DNA of 64,000 nt. It comes from RPQJ01 sp963846885. Its GTDB lineage: Bacteria > Pseudomonadota > Gammaproteobacteria > Steroidobacterales > Steroidobacteraceae. The stretch is taken from contig CAWJXS010000007.1 in assembly GCA_963846885.1 (NCBI GenBank), positions 124,001 through 188,000 of the forward strand, given 5' to 3'. The notes beneath the pieces were generated by a model. That model did no database searches. It was not told where the DNA came from and worked only from the letters and a program-made list of their open reading frames with translations. The position numbers and the translations under genes are program-made. Shown one piece after another: positions 53,292 to 61,763 of this stretch (position 1 is the first letter of the stretch; each line of letters starts with the position of its first letter).

Positions 53292-53864
53292 ATGTCGCCC
53301 GGCCCGGCCGATCAGGTTAACGCGAAGGAACTGTCGGCGCGAGCTGCCGTTCTCAAGCGTCACTACGACCTGACGCAGCTCGAACGCGTAGCAGAGGCGG
53401 GCGGTCTCCCCGGAACGCGCATCGATGCGCAGTTGCGGTTCGGCGCGTTCGATGGCCGGACGACCGTCGACGTTCGCGTCACGGGCGTGGCGATGCTGGC
53501 ATGCCAGCGCTGCCTGCAGCCGTGCGAGTGCGCGGTCGACGAGTCGGCGCAGGTCGCGATCGTCGGGGTGGAGACGGATGCAGTCCCGGATGGCTACGAG
53601 CCGTTCGTGGGCAGGCCCGAGCAACTGTCGCTCGCGGCCATGGCTGAAGAGCAGGTGCTGCTCGCGTTGCCGCTCGTGCCGATGCACGAAGCAGGCAGCC
53701 CGCAGTGCCGCTCGACTGGAGCGGAAGTCGTGCCATTGGCACCGGCGCCCGCGGTTGAACCCGCTGCGAAAAAGGCAGCGGAGGATGAGAAACAGACGCC
53801 CTTTGCGAATCTGCGGGAGCTGCTCGACAAGAAAGACGAGCGCGGACCCGCTTCAGGAGAGTAG
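53292..53864 (+). CDS. yceD: YceD family protein (DUF177)
   Basis: Conserved partner of rpmF, implicated in 23S rRNA accumulation in plants and bacteria. The 190 residues include the Cys pair LACQRCLQPCEC and the signature EEQVLLALPLVPMHEAG, ending KQTPFANLRELLDKK. A Pro/Ala/Glu-rich insertion near residues 145-170 makes it slightly longer than E. coli YceD. It has no obvious Shine-Dalgarno site. rpmF begins 3 bases after its stop. Confidence 0.92.
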   Translation: MSPGPADQVNAKELSARAAVLKRHYDLTQLERVAEAGGLPGTRIDAQLRFGAFDGRTTVDVRVTGVAMLACQRCLQPCECAVDESAQVAIVGVETDAVPDGYEPFVGRPEQLSLAAMAEEQVLLALPLVPMHEAGSPQCRSTGAEVVPLAPAPAVEPAAKKAAEDEKQTPFANLRELLDKKDERGPASGE

Positions 53865-53867
53865 ACC

Positions 53868-54062
53868 ATGGCAGTCCAGAAAAGCCGCAAGACCCCGTCC
53901 AAGCGCGGCATGCATCGCTCGCACGATCACCTGAGCAGCCCCGCGCTGTCGGTCGACCGTACCAGCGGCGAAACCCACATCCGTCACCGCATCACCGCCG
54001 ACGGTTTCTACCGTGGCAAGAAGGTGATCGAGAAGCCGGCAGCCGACGAAGGCCAGGAATAA
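53868..54062 (+). CDS. rpmF: 50S ribosomal protein L32
   Basis: Small ribosomal protein, 64 residues: AVQKSRKTPSKRGMHRSHDH, then LSVDRTSGETHIRHRITADG and FYRGKKVIEK. It lacks zinc cysteines, as in E. coli L32. It sits between yceD and plsX as in nearly all gammaproteobacteria. Confidence 0.98.
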   Translation: MAVQKSRKTPSKRGMHRSHDHLSSPALSVDRTSGETHIRHRITADGFYRGKKVIEKPAADEGQE

Positions 54063-54084
54063 TCCTGCGCGCCCGGGCCCGCGC

Positions 54085-55279
54085 ATGAACGCCGGCCTGA
54101 CCGTAGCCGTGGACGCGATGAGCGGCGACCACGGCGCTGCAGTCGCCGTCCCTGCGGCCCTCGATGTCCTCGCGTCCATTCCAGACCTGCGGCTGATCAT
54201 CGTCGGCCGTGGCGACGACGTGCGTCCGCTGCTCGGTGCGGCGCTCGAGGGCGGGCGCTGCAGCTTCGTCGAAGCCGCCGAAGTCGTCGGCATGGACGAG
54301 CGGCCGCAGGACGCGCTCCGCCGCAAGAAGAACTCGTCGATGCGCGTCGCGATCAACCTCGTCGAGCAGGGCGAGGCGGCCGCCTGCGTTTCGGCGGGCA
54401 ACACCGGCGCGCTGCTCGCCACCGCACGGTTCGTGCTCGGCATGGTGCCTGGCATCGACCGGCCGGCGATCGTGAGCGCCGTGCCGTCCGGTTAGCGGCC
54501 ACACCGTCATGCTCGACCTCGGCGCGAACCCCGACTGCAACGACGATCACCTCGTGCAGTTCGCCGTGATGGGTTCGGTCATCGCGTCCGACCTGCACGG
54601 CATCAAGAATCCGCGCGTCGGCCTGCTCAACGTGGGCGAGGAAGACATCAAGGGCACCGAGGAAATCAAGGCGGCGCACAAACGCCTGCTCGGCTCCGCC
54701 ATCAATTACTGCGGCTTCGTCGAAGGCGACAAGATTTTCTCTGGTGACGTCGACGTCGTCGTGACCGACGGCTTCACCGGCAACGTGTCGTTGAAAACCA
54801 TGGAAGGCCTCGCGCGGTTCATCACCGGCGCGATGAAGGAAGAGTTCACGCGCAGCCCGTTGCGCAAGGCGAGCGCGCTCGCCGCCATGCCTGCGCTGAA
54901 TGCGCTCAAGGTGCGGCTCGATCCGCGCCGTTACAACGGCGCGAGCATGGTCGGATTGAATGGCGTGGTCATCAAGAGCCACGGCGGCGCCGACCGTGTC
55001 TCGTTCGCCAATGCCGTGCACGTCGCGGTCACGGAAGCTCGCAATGGCGTGCCAGCGCAGATCGGGGCTTTGCTCGCCCGCGTCAACGGCAAAGCGCAGC
55101 GGTCAGCGGCTAGGTCGCGCCGCTCACTTTTCTCTTATTTTTCTTTTTGCCGGCGACGCCGCATGCGTGCCAGCAACTGGCTGCGCCGGCGGACGATCTT
55201 CCGCGCGACATCGTCCGATGCCTTGCGCAGCACCGATTTCTTCGTCAGCGACTCACGATACGCGCGGAAATCCTCGTAG
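54085..55279 (+). pseudogene. plsX: Phosphate acyltransferase PlsX, frameshifted
   Basis: Converts acyl-ACP to acyl-phosphate at the start of phospholipid synthesis. The first part reads VAVDAMSGDHGAAVAVPAAL and AACVSAGNTGALLATARFVL, then stops after RPAIVSAVPSG. The conserved continuation SGHTVMLDLGANPDC and VVTDGFTGNVSLKTMEGLAR follows in the next frame. One extra base in tccggttagc near 54490-54494 explains the break. Homology should end near 55090; the open frame runs on past a possible terminator into the convergent gene, so the true 3' end is unclear. No fabH/fabD follows. Confidence 0.88.
55105..55147 (+). terminator. Possible terminator after plsX
   Basis: agcggc (55105-55110) and gccgct (55119-55124) can form a 6-bp stem, followed by cacttttctcttatttttcttttt. 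The position fits the expected end of the plsX reading frame. Confidence 0.4.
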
Positions 55280-55662
55280 GCCTCGAGCTCGTGCCGCAAT
55301 TCGCGGAACACGAGTTCGATCATGACGGCATCGTCCAGCATGCCGATGCCGGGGATGTCGTCGGGGATCAGGTCTTCGGGGTCGCACAGGTAGGCCATGC
55401 CGGCCAGCACCGGGCTGCGTTCGTCGTCGTCCAGCGGCCATTCGTCGTCGGTGACCATGGCGAGCAGCGTCTCGAGCTGCTGCAGGCGCTCGGTGACGAA
55501 GTCGGGCAGGTCGGTGCTGCGCATGGTCTGCACGAGGTCGGCCGCGGCGCCGAGGATCTCCTCGTCGTCGGCGATCTGCACCGATTCGCGGGTTTTCTTC
55601 AACTCGCGGCGAAAATGGCGCAGGTCGCGGTCGGACAACTCGATGGTGAGCTTGAACGGCAT
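55135..55662 (-). CDS. YkvA-like DUF1232 domain protein
   Basis: A 175-residue protein from MPFKLTIELSDRDLRHFRRE (agggagaacc ribosome-binding site). The core LCDPEDLIPDDIPGIGMLDD followed by AVMIELVFRELRHELEAY is the DUF1232/YkvA signature (DxxDxIPD-x-ipgiGxlDD). The C-terminus is very basic (RSQLLARMRRRRQKEK). The family's function is unknown; many members are membrane-associated, but no helix is obvious here. Convergent with plsX. Confidence 0.85.
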   Translation of the reverse strand: MPFKLTIELSDRDLRHFRRELKKTRESVQIADDEEILGAAADLVQTMRSTDLPDFVTERLQQLETLLAMVTDDEWPLDDDERSPVLAGMAYLCDPEDLIPDDIPGIGMLDDAVMIELVFRELRHELEAYEDFRAYRESLTKKSVLRKASDDVARKIVRRRSQLLARMRRRRQKEK

Positions 55663-55781
55663 GGTTCTCCCTTGTCGCCGCAAGGCTACGGGCGGATTCC
55701 TGTCGCGGTCAATGCGGACGGGCAGGGTATTGTCGGGCGCCATGTGGCTAAAATAGATGCATTCAACGAAGGAAAGGTTGC

Positions 55782-56804
55782 ATGCACGTTAACCGAGCCG
55801 GCCAGTGGGTCGTCCATGCGCTGGTCGCAGCGCTGGCACCGTTCGTCGCGAATGACGTCCGGGCCAGCGAATTCCTGCTGCCGGTGAACGGCGACAACGT
55901 GATCGGCTCGGTCAGCATCGCCGTGGCCGAGCACGAGGACACGCTGCTCGACATCGGCCGGCGCTACGGTGTCGGTTACGAGGAGATCATCGCCGCCAAC
56001 CCGGGGATCGACCCCTGGCTGCCGGGGGAGGGCACCGAGATCCTGATTCCTGGGCGGTTCGTGCTGCCCGACGCCCCGCGCGAAGGCATCGTGGTGAACC
56101 TGCCGGAGCACCGTTTGTACTACTACCCGGCGGCCAAGCCCGGCGAGCCGCGCGTGGTGCGCACTTATCCGATCAGCGTCGGCAAGATGGACTGGAAGAC
56201 GCCGCTCGGCTCCACCAAGGTGGTGGCAAAGCAGGAAAAGCCGAACTGGTATCCGCCGCAGTCCGTGCGTCTCGAGCACATCGCCAAGGGCGATCCCCTG
56301 CCGCCCTTCATTCCGCCCGGCCCCGACAACCCGCTCGGCGAGTACGTGCTGCGGCTGGGCATCCCGAGCGGCGCGTACCTGATTCACGGCACCAACCGTC
56401 CGGCAGGCGTCGGCATGCAGGTCACGCACGGGTGCATCCGCATGTTCCCGGAAGACATCGCCGAGTTCTACACGATGATTCCCGTCAACACGAAGGTGAA
56501 CCTGGTCGACCAGACCACCAAGGTCGGCTGGTCGCGGGGCACGCTGTTCGTCGAGCGCCAGTCGCCGCTCGAGGGCACCGACAACCCGGCGCACATGGAC
56601 CCGGCCGAGCTCAGCCGCGCGCTGCAAGCGGCGACTGCAGGCCTGGCTGCCGATGTGGACTGGGACACCGCGCGACTGGCATTCCAGCAGGCTTCCGGCG
56701 TGCCGGTGCGCGTGGGCGAACGCAATTTCTCGCGCGTGCCTGCGCCGTCACCCGAATCCGCTCCTGCGCCCGTCGAGGAACCGGCCGAGGCACCGGCCCC
56801 GTAG
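55782..56804 (+). CDS. L,D-transpeptidase (YkuD domain) with LysM-like region
   Basis: Periplasmic enzyme that forms 3-3 peptidoglycan cross-links or attaches Braun-type lipoprotein to peptidoglycan. Signal region residues 1-28. A LysM-like segment follows (VAEHEDTLLDIGRRYGVGYE then EIIAANPGIDPWLPGEG). The YkuD domain has GIVVNLPEHRLYYYPAAKPG and the catalytic HGTNRPAGVGMQVTHGCIRM with Cys near residue 216. A Pro/Ala/Glu-rich tail ends the 340 residues. An Lpp-like lipoprotein gene, its possible substrate, lies 1.2 kb downstream on the other strand. Confidence 0.94.
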   Translation: MHVNRAGQWVVHALVAALAPFVANDVRASEFLLPVNGDNVIGSVSIAVAEHEDTLLDIGRRYGVGYEEIIAANPGIDPWLPGEGTEILIPGRFVLPDAPREGIVVNLPEHRLYYYPAAKPGEPRVVRTYPISVGKMDWKTPLGSTKVVAKQEKPNWYPPQSVRLEHIAKGDPLPPFIPPGPDNPLGEYVLRLGIPSGAYLIHGTNRPAGVGMQVTHGCIRMFPEDIAEFYTMIPVNTKVNLVDQTTKVGWSRGTLFVERQSPLEGTDNPAHMDPAELSRALQAATAGLAADVDWDTARLAFQQASGVPVRVGERNFSRVPAPSPESAPAPVEEPAEAPAP

Positions 56805-56806
56805 CT

Positions 56807-57928
56807 TCAACGTTTGTGCAGTTGCTCCGCGAGCAGCGCGACACTGCCGCGCACGGGACTGTCCGCAAAACGCTGTTCGAAGTCGGCGATGAGCGTACGG
56901 GCCAGCGGCCAGTCGCCCGCGTCACGCGCCAGTTGCGCGACGCGCAGGGTCTGCTCACCGGTGGCAGGCCCGAACCGTGAATCGGCCTGCAGCCGGTCCT
57001 TGACCAGTTTGACTGCTTCGCCGTTGCGCTGGCTCGCGAGCAGCAGCGCCAGCAGTTCATGTGCAACCCGGTTCGCCAGCGCGGGATTCGCCCATGCCGC
57101 CACGCGCGGATACAGCCATTCGTATTCGGCGAGCGCGCCTGCGCCCTGGCCGGCTCGCTGCCGTATCGACGCCCATGCGTTGCTCGAGGAGCCCGCGCGG
57201 TACTCCGCGAAGACCTGGTCGACGAACCGGTCGCGCTCGCGTTGCAGCGCGGCCACCTGCTTGCGTCGCGTCGCCTCTGGCGAGCGTTCGGGTTCGAAGC
57301 CGATCTCGAACCGGCGCTCGTGGATGACTCCGCCCAGCGTTGAAAACAGCACGAGCCAGAGCAGCATCACCAACGCGATGCGCAGCAGCAGTGCGAGATG
57401 CGCGGCATCGATGGCGATCCACTGGGCGAGCCAGCCGCAGGTTGCGGCGATCGCCATGACGATGAGATAGCCCGGTCCGAGCCGGCGGATCATCGCGGCG
57501 ACACCGCGTGGCTGCAGCGCTTCGACGAACGAACCGGTGACGGCCTCGATCGCGATCACGGCCGGCAACATCGTCATGCCGAGCACGTAAGTGGCTGTCG
57601 CCCAGCCGTCACCGAGCGCGCTGCCCAGCGCGCGCCCGACGCCGTAGCAAGTCGCGATGAGCAGGCCGAACAGGAAGGGCCGCGTCTCGCCCAACGGATT
57701 CGCATTTTCCATCGAAAACACCGGCGCACCAGGACGGCCTTGCGCAGTGTGCTCGAGCAGCACGAAGGCATACTTCAGGAACCACGAGCCGACGATGTAG
57801 AGCAGGGGCAGGCCGAGCAGCCCGGCGTGCAGTGCGACTTGCAGCAGCACCGCGAAGATCGCGACCAGCAGCAGCGGTGCGACGGTGAAGGGCAGGGTGA
57901 GGTAGCGCAGGAGCGCAGTGCCGTTCAC
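56807..57928 (-). CDS. Multi-helix membrane protein with C-terminal repeat-like helical domain
   Basis: A 373-residue protein I do not recognise with certainty. The N-terminal half has five to six hydrophobic helices (APLLLVAIFAVLLQVALHAG, TYVLGMTMLPAVIAIEAV, LLLRIALVMLLWLVLFSTLG and others). The C-terminal 150 residues are soluble and alpha-helical, with TPR-like spacing (ALAEYEWLYPRVAAWANPAL, DAGDWPLARTLIADFEQRFA). The membrane part is reminiscent of DUF4013-type proteins. Convergent with the L,D-transpeptidase, 2 bases apart. Confidence 0.7.
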   Translation of the reverse strand: MNGTALLRYLTLPFTVAPLLLVAIFAVLLQVALHAGLLGLPLLYIVGSWFLKYAFVLLEHTAQGRPGAPVFSMENANPLGETRPFLFGLLIATCYGVGRALGSALGDGWATATYVLGMTMLPAVIAIEAVTGSFVEALQPRGVAAMIRRLGPGYLIVMAIAATCGWLAQWIAIDAAHLALLLRIALVMLLWLVLFSTLGGVIHERRFEIGFEPERSPEATRRKQVAALQRERDRFVDQVFAEYRAGSSSNAWASIRQRAGQGAGALAEYEWLYPRVAAWANPALANRVAHELLALLLASQRNGEAVKLVKDRLQADSRFGPATGEQTLRVAQLARDAGDWPLARTLIADFEQRFADSPVRGSVALLAEQLHKR

Positions 57929-57957
57929 TGGCTACAGCCTCCAGGTGTCGATGAAAA

Positions 57958-57987
57958 GAAAACGCCGCGGAGGTCCGCGGCGTTTTC
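57958..57987 (-). terminator. Rho-independent terminator of the lpp-like gene
   Basis: gaaaacgccgcgga (57958-57971) and tccgcggcgttttc (57974-57987) form a 13-14 bp stem with T-rich flanks, 30 bases past the lipoprotein stop on the minus strand. Confidence 0.82.
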
Positions 57988-58016
57988 GTATCGCCGAGAG
58001 CGACGAAGTCAGTGGA

Positions 58017-58339
58017 TTACTTGCCCATCGACTTCTTGAACGCGCGATCGATCTTCTCGTTCGTCGCGTCGCAGCAGGACTGCGAAGCCTGCGCGGCCTG
58101 CAGGGCCTGGTTGGCCGTGCTCTGCGCGCTGCTCGCGGCGCTGGCGGCGCTGGAAGCGGAAGCGGCAGCGGCGTCGGCAGACGACTTGGCAGCAGCGGCG
58201 TCCGCAGCGGCGGCCTTGATGGCCGCATCGGCGCTGGCCACATGGCGTCAAACGCCGACTGGCTGACGCAGCCCGAGGCCGCGGCGAGCACGACGGCAGC
58301 GGCAGCGGCGGTCAGCATCTTGGCGATAGCGGTCTTCAT
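58017..58339 (-). pseudogene. Lpp/OprI-like alanine-zipper lipoprotein, frameshifted
   Basis: Major small outer-membrane lipoprotein type. Frame one encodes the leader MKTAIAKMLTAAAAAVVLAA and lipobox (AASGC, Cys24), then VSQSAFDAM. The Ala-rich coiled coil continues one frame over (ASADAAIKAAAADAAAAKSS to NEKIDRAFKKSMGK). One missing base at about 58241-58243 joins them (108 codons minus one). The heptad Ala/Ser zipper and terminal Lys resemble Lpp, whose C-terminal Lys is linked to peptidoglycan. A terminator follows. Confidence 0.85.
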
Positions 58340-58677
58340 TGGTGATCTTCCTCAGGTTTGTTGATCGGACAAGCCAGTGTGGCGGCCACAGCCCGGGAAC
58401 ACGATTCCGTGTGCGCAGCGCAGCCGAACTAGCGAGAGACTAACCGATTCGAAAAGCACGATAAAGATTTCAGCTGCGTTACGTACGTGCAACGGAGGGG
58501 CAGGGTGTGTAAGAGAGGAGTGCCCCTCCTTGCAGGAATACGTCCACGATGAGCCCGCAATTGCAGTAATACCCGCGTTTTTTGCCTGGGACCGGCCCTG
58601 CACCGGGGCGGACTGCGCTTGTCGCTTTCCGCGCACAGGGGGATGCGGGAGGAGTCAGGATTTTATTGTCGGGCGGC

Positions 58678-58706
58678 TTGCCAGGGCTGCTTTTCCGCTG
58701 TATATA
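58678..58706 (+). promoter_or_regulatory. lexA promoter
   Basis: TTGCCA (58678-58683), a 17-base spacer, and TATATA (58701-58706). The -10 box lies inside the first SOS box, so LexA binding would block polymerase. Confidence 0.7.
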
Positions 58707-58732
58707 TCCACAGGTACTGTATGGGTATACAG
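58698..58732. promoter_or_regulatory. Two tandem LexA operators (SOS boxes)
   Basis: CTGTATATATCCACAG (58698-58713) and CTGTATGGGTATACAG (58717-58732) both match the CTGT-N8-ACAG LexA consensus of gammaproteobacteria (the first as CTGT...ACAG with a CC variant). Spacing is 19 bases start to start. They precede the lexA ATG by 12 bases, implying tight autoregulation of the whole lexA-imuA-imuB-dnaE2 cassette. Confidence 0.93.
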
Positions 58733-58744
58733 GGAGAACGAGCG

Positions 58745-59368
58745 ATGGTCGAAGATCTCACCCCGCGCCAGCGCCAGGTGCTGCAGTTCGTCAAAGACAA
58801 CCTGGCCGAGCACGGCCTGCCGCCCACACGGGCCGAAATCGCCGAGGCCCTGGGCTTCAAGTCGGCGAACGCGGCCGAAGAACACCTGCGCGCCCTCCAG
58901 CGCAAGGGCGTCCTCGACCTGCGTCCCGGTGCGTCCCGCGGCATCCAGCTCAAGGACTCGCTGCGCGACCAGATGGGCCTGCCGCTCATTGGCCGTGTCG
59001 CCGCAGGCCGGCCCATCCTCGCCGAGGAAAACATCGAAGCGCGCTACCAGATCGATCCGGCGCTGTTCCAGCCGCGGCCGCACTACCTGCTCAAGGTCAA
59101 GGGCATGAGCATGCGCAATGCCGGCATCCTCGATGGCGACCTCGTCGCGGTCCATCGCACCCCTGAAGTCCGCAATCGCCAGATCATCGTCGCGCGGCTC
59201 GAGAACGAAGTCACCGTGAAGCGCTACCGGCAAGAGGGCTCGATCGCCTGGCTGTTGCCGGAGAACGAAGACTTCGAGCCGATGCGGGTCGACCTGCGCG
59301 AACAATCCCTCACCATCGAAGGCCTCGTGGTCGGCGTGGTGCGGCAAGACACGCAACGCCTTTCCTGA
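58745..59368 (+). CDS. lexA: SOS repressor LexA
   Basis: Repressor that self-cleaves when bound to RecA filaments. The 207 residues have the winged-helix N domain (TPRQRQVLQFVKDNLAEHGL and PPTRAEIAEALGFKSANAAE), cleavage site Ala87-Gly88 in RVAAGRP, nucleophile Ser122 in KGMSMRNAGILDGD and general base Lys159 in NEVTVKRY. Start chosen after gggagaacgagcg. It heads the SOS mutagenesis cassette. Confidence 0.98.
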   Translation: MVEDLTPRQRQVLQFVKDNLAEHGLPPTRAEIAEALGFKSANAAEEHLRALQRKGVLDLRPGASRGIQLKDSLRDQMGLPLIGRVAAGRPILAEENIEARYQIDPALFQPRPHYLLKVKGMSMRNAGILDGDLVAVHRTPEVRNRQIIVARLENEVTVKRYRQEGSIAWLLPENEDFEPMRVDLREQSLTIEGLVVGVVRQDTQRLS

Positions 59369-59385
59369 TCCTGCACGTTCCGCCC

Positions 59386-59424
59386 GCCAGTCTCATCTGC
59401 CAGTCCCATTTGCCAGTCGCGCCA
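59386..59424. repeat. Three tandem 13-bp imperfect repeats
   Basis: gccagtctcatct, gccagtcccattt and gccagtcgcgcca follow each other between lexA and imuA. The unit period is exact; the last copy is degenerate. No known binding-site match was recognised. Confidence 0.65.
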
Positions 59425-59435
59425 ACCCCGAGCAC

Positions 59436-60147
59436 ATGCCTGCTTCCGTCGAACAACTGCTGCAGCAGAATTCCACGCGTCTCTGGCGTGCGCGCGAGCC
59501 GGGCGGTGGTGCGGGCACGGCGGCGCCGGCCGGTTTGCCCACGGGCTACGCCGCGCTCGACCGTTGCCTGCCCGGCGGGGGCTGGCCGCGCCAGGGCCTC
59601 ATCGAAATCCTGTCCGATCAACGGGGCATCGGCGAATTGCGCCTGCTGCTCCCGGCGCTCGCTGCGCTTTGCCGGGACGAAAACGCAGCAGCCGACGTCT
59701 ATCCGCCACCGCTGCCCGCTCATGCGGGGTCTGCCATGCTGCCGCATGAGCGGGGCAGCGGTGGTTGGATCACCTGGGTGACGCCGCCGTATCGTCCGTA
59801 TGCGCCGTCACTGGCAACGTGGGGCATCGATGTCGGACGCGTGCTGGTCGTAAACGCCGCGGGCACCACGGAATGGGCGATGGACCAGGCTTTGCGCTCG
59901 GAAGCTTGCAGTGCCGTGCTGGGCTGGGCCAACCCGCGTGATCGCGCAATCGCTGCGCCGGCTGCAGCTTGCAGCCGAAGCCTCGCGCAGCCTGGCCGTG
60001 TTGTATCGCCCGCTGCAGGCCGGCCTTGCTCCGTCACCCGCCGTGCTGCGCCTCGCGCTGCTCGGCAGCGGCCACGACGAAGGCCTGCAGGTGCGCATCG
60101 TCAAAAGCCGCGGAGGCCGTCCCGCCACGGTAAACCTGGGGCACTGA
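59436..60147 (+). pseudogene. imuA: Translesion accessory protein ImuA, frameshifted
   Basis: RecA-like/SulA-related accessory factor of the ImuABC mutasome. Frame one gives LPTGYAALDRCLPGGGWPRQ, then GLIEILSDQRGIGELRLLLP and WITWVTPPYRPYAPSLATWG, to AVLGWAN. The remaining part, RVIAQSLRRLQLAAEASRSL and VLYRPLQAGLAPSPAVLRLA to GGRPATVNLGH, is one frame over. An extra C in aacccgcg near 59932-59936 explains it (237 codons plus one). imuB starts one base after the stop. A palindromic insertion lies in the middle of the gene. Confidence 0.88.
59706..59764. repeat. Long intragenic palindrome in imuA
   Basis: A 22-base arm (59706-59727, ccaccgctgcccgctcatgcgg without its last two bases as core) and a 23-base arm (59742-59764) are reverse complements apart from one extra base, around a 14-base loop. 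It encodes YPPPLPAHAGSAMLPHERGS within ImuA, a low-complexity stretch between conserved blocks. Confidence 0.85.
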
Positions 60148-60148
60148 A

Positions 60149-61747
60149 ATGGCCCCGCTCGCCAGGCCCCCGTCTCCGCACCGTGGGCGGGTCACGCCGG
60201 CACTCCGTCCGTCGCTCTCCGTCAGTCCGCGCGCACCCACCGCAGCGCGCGTGCGTCCGCGCGAGCTCTGGCTCGCCATTCACCTGCCGTCGTTGCTGCT
60301 CGATTCACTGCGCGATGCGGTGCAGGCGTTGCCGGGCCAGCCTCCCGTCGCCATCGTCGATCTCGAGCGCAGCGGCAAGGTCGTGCGTGCCTGCGAAGCC
60401 CGCGTGCAGGCGGTGGGCGTCCGCGCAGGCATGTCGATCAACGCGGCGCTCGCGCTCGTGCCCGAGTTGCATACGCTCGCGCGCGACGTGCGGCGCGAAC
60501 GCCAGCTGCTCGACGCCGTGGCGCAACGCGGGGTGCGTTTCACCCCTCGCGTCAGCATCGAGCCGCCCGATGGCGTGCTGCTCGAAGTGCGGGGCAGCCT
60601 GCGACTGTTCGGCGGGGCGCGCCAGCTCTGCACGCGGCTGGAGCAGGAACTCACGGCTGCCCTCGGCGCGTCGGTGCGCTTTGCCATCACGCCCACGCCG
60701 CTCGCGTCGCTGTGGTTCGCGCGTGCCGGCCTGCTCGGGTCGCGGCCCGTGTTCGTCCGCAATCGTGACGAGCTCGCCGCGCGGCTCGCGCCGCTGCCGC
60801 TCGAGTGCACGCGCTGGCCACAGCGCAGCATCGAGACGCTGGGCACCATGGGGGTGCGCACGGTGGGCGAATGCCTGCGCCTGCCGCGTGACGGGTTCGC
60901 GCGCCGTTTCGGGCAGGAAGCCCTCGCGCTGCTCGACCGGGCGACCGGGCGGGTGCAGGAGCCGCGGGCCGCGTATGCGCTGGCAGAAAGGTATTCGGCC
61001 CGGCGCGATCTCGAACCCGAGATCGGCGACACCGCGCGCCTCGAACACGCTTTGCAGCCGCTGCTCGACGAGCTGTGCCGCTTCCTGCGCGAACGCGGTC
61101 GCGGCGTGCAGGCCATCGAAGTGCAGCTGCGTCATCGTGACAGTCCTGTCACGCGGGTGCGGCTGCGTTTCGTGCAGCCGATCGGCGCGCAGCCGCAACG
61201 CATGGCCCAACTGCTGCGCGAGCGCCTGGCGCGGCTCGTGCTGCCACAGGCAGTGCGCAACGTGCGCCTGCTGAGCGGTCCGCTCATCGACCTGCAGGCC
61301 GACGCCACCGAGCTCTTCGCGCACGACCGGCGTGAATCCGGCGAGAACCTGCCGCAGCTCGTCGAGCGATTGCGGGCGCGGCTGGGCAACGCAGCCGTGC
61401 ACGGGCTCGAATGCGTGGCCGAGCATCGCCCCGAGGCAGCGTGGCGCGCGGTCGAACCCGCGTTGGCGAAAGCCACGGTGAAGCAGAAAGCACGGCGTCC
61501 TGCCACGTCCGAGCATCCACGCCGCCTGCGGCCGCTGTGGCTGCTCGACACGCCCGAACCCTGCGACGTCGAGCGGCTCGTGTTCGAAGAAGGTCCCGAA
61601 TGCATCGAGTCTGGCTGGTGGGACGGCCGCGACATCGCGCGCGATTACTACGTCGCACGCAATCCGCAGGGCGCGCGCCTGTGGGTGTTCCGCAATCGGC
61701 GCGAGACAGCCGGTCCGCGCTGGTTCGTGCACGGCTGGTTCGCGTGA
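60149..61747 (+). CDS. imuB: DNA polymerase Y-family homologue ImuB
   Basis: Catalytically inactive Y-family protein that bridges ImuA, DnaE2 and the beta clamp. ELWLAIHLPSLLLDSLRD and PVAIVDLERSGKVVRACEAR stand where active enzymes have the metal-binding DxD, and the acidic residues of the palm are not conserved, as in known ImuB. ETLGTMGVRTVGECLRLPRD is the helix-hairpin-helix. The C-terminal region (LRPLWLLDTPEPCDVERL to ARLWVFRNRRE) matches ImuB. The 532 residues include about 38 N-terminal residues that may be extra; a later start is possible. Confidence 0.93.
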   Translation: MAPLARPPSPHRGRVTPALRPSLSVSPRAPTAARVRPRELWLAIHLPSLLLDSLRDAVQALPGQPPVAIVDLERSGKVVRACEARVQAVGVRAGMSINAALALVPELHTLARDVRRERQLLDAVAQRGVRFTPRVSIEPPDGVLLEVRGSLRLFGGARQLCTRLEQELTAALGASVRFAITPTPLASLWFARAGLLGSRPVFVRNRDELAARLAPLPLECTRWPQRSIETLGTMGVRTVGECLRLPRDGFARRFGQEALALLDRATGRVQEPRAAYALAERYSARRDLEPEIGDTARLEHALQPLLDELCRFLRERGRGVQAIEVQLRHRDSPVTRVRLRFVQPIGAQPQRMAQLLRERLARLVLPQAVRNVRLLSGPLIDLQADATELFAHDRRESGENLPQLVERLRARLGNAAVHGLECVAEHRPEAAWRAVEPALAKATVKQKARRPATSEHPRRLRPLWLLDTPEPCDVERLVFEEGPECIESGWWDGRDIARDYYVARNPQGARLWVFRNRRETAGPRWFVHGWFA

Positions 61748-61763
61748 GCCGCGGCCGGCCGCC

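Larger units (their letters stand above)
58340..58744. other. Divergent intergenic region between lpp-like gene and lexA
   Basis: About 400 bases without a convincing gene. The right end holds the lexA promoter and two SOS boxes described separately. The left half should hold the lipoprotein promoter, but I could not pick out a clear -35/-10 pair on the minus strand. Confidence 0.5.
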
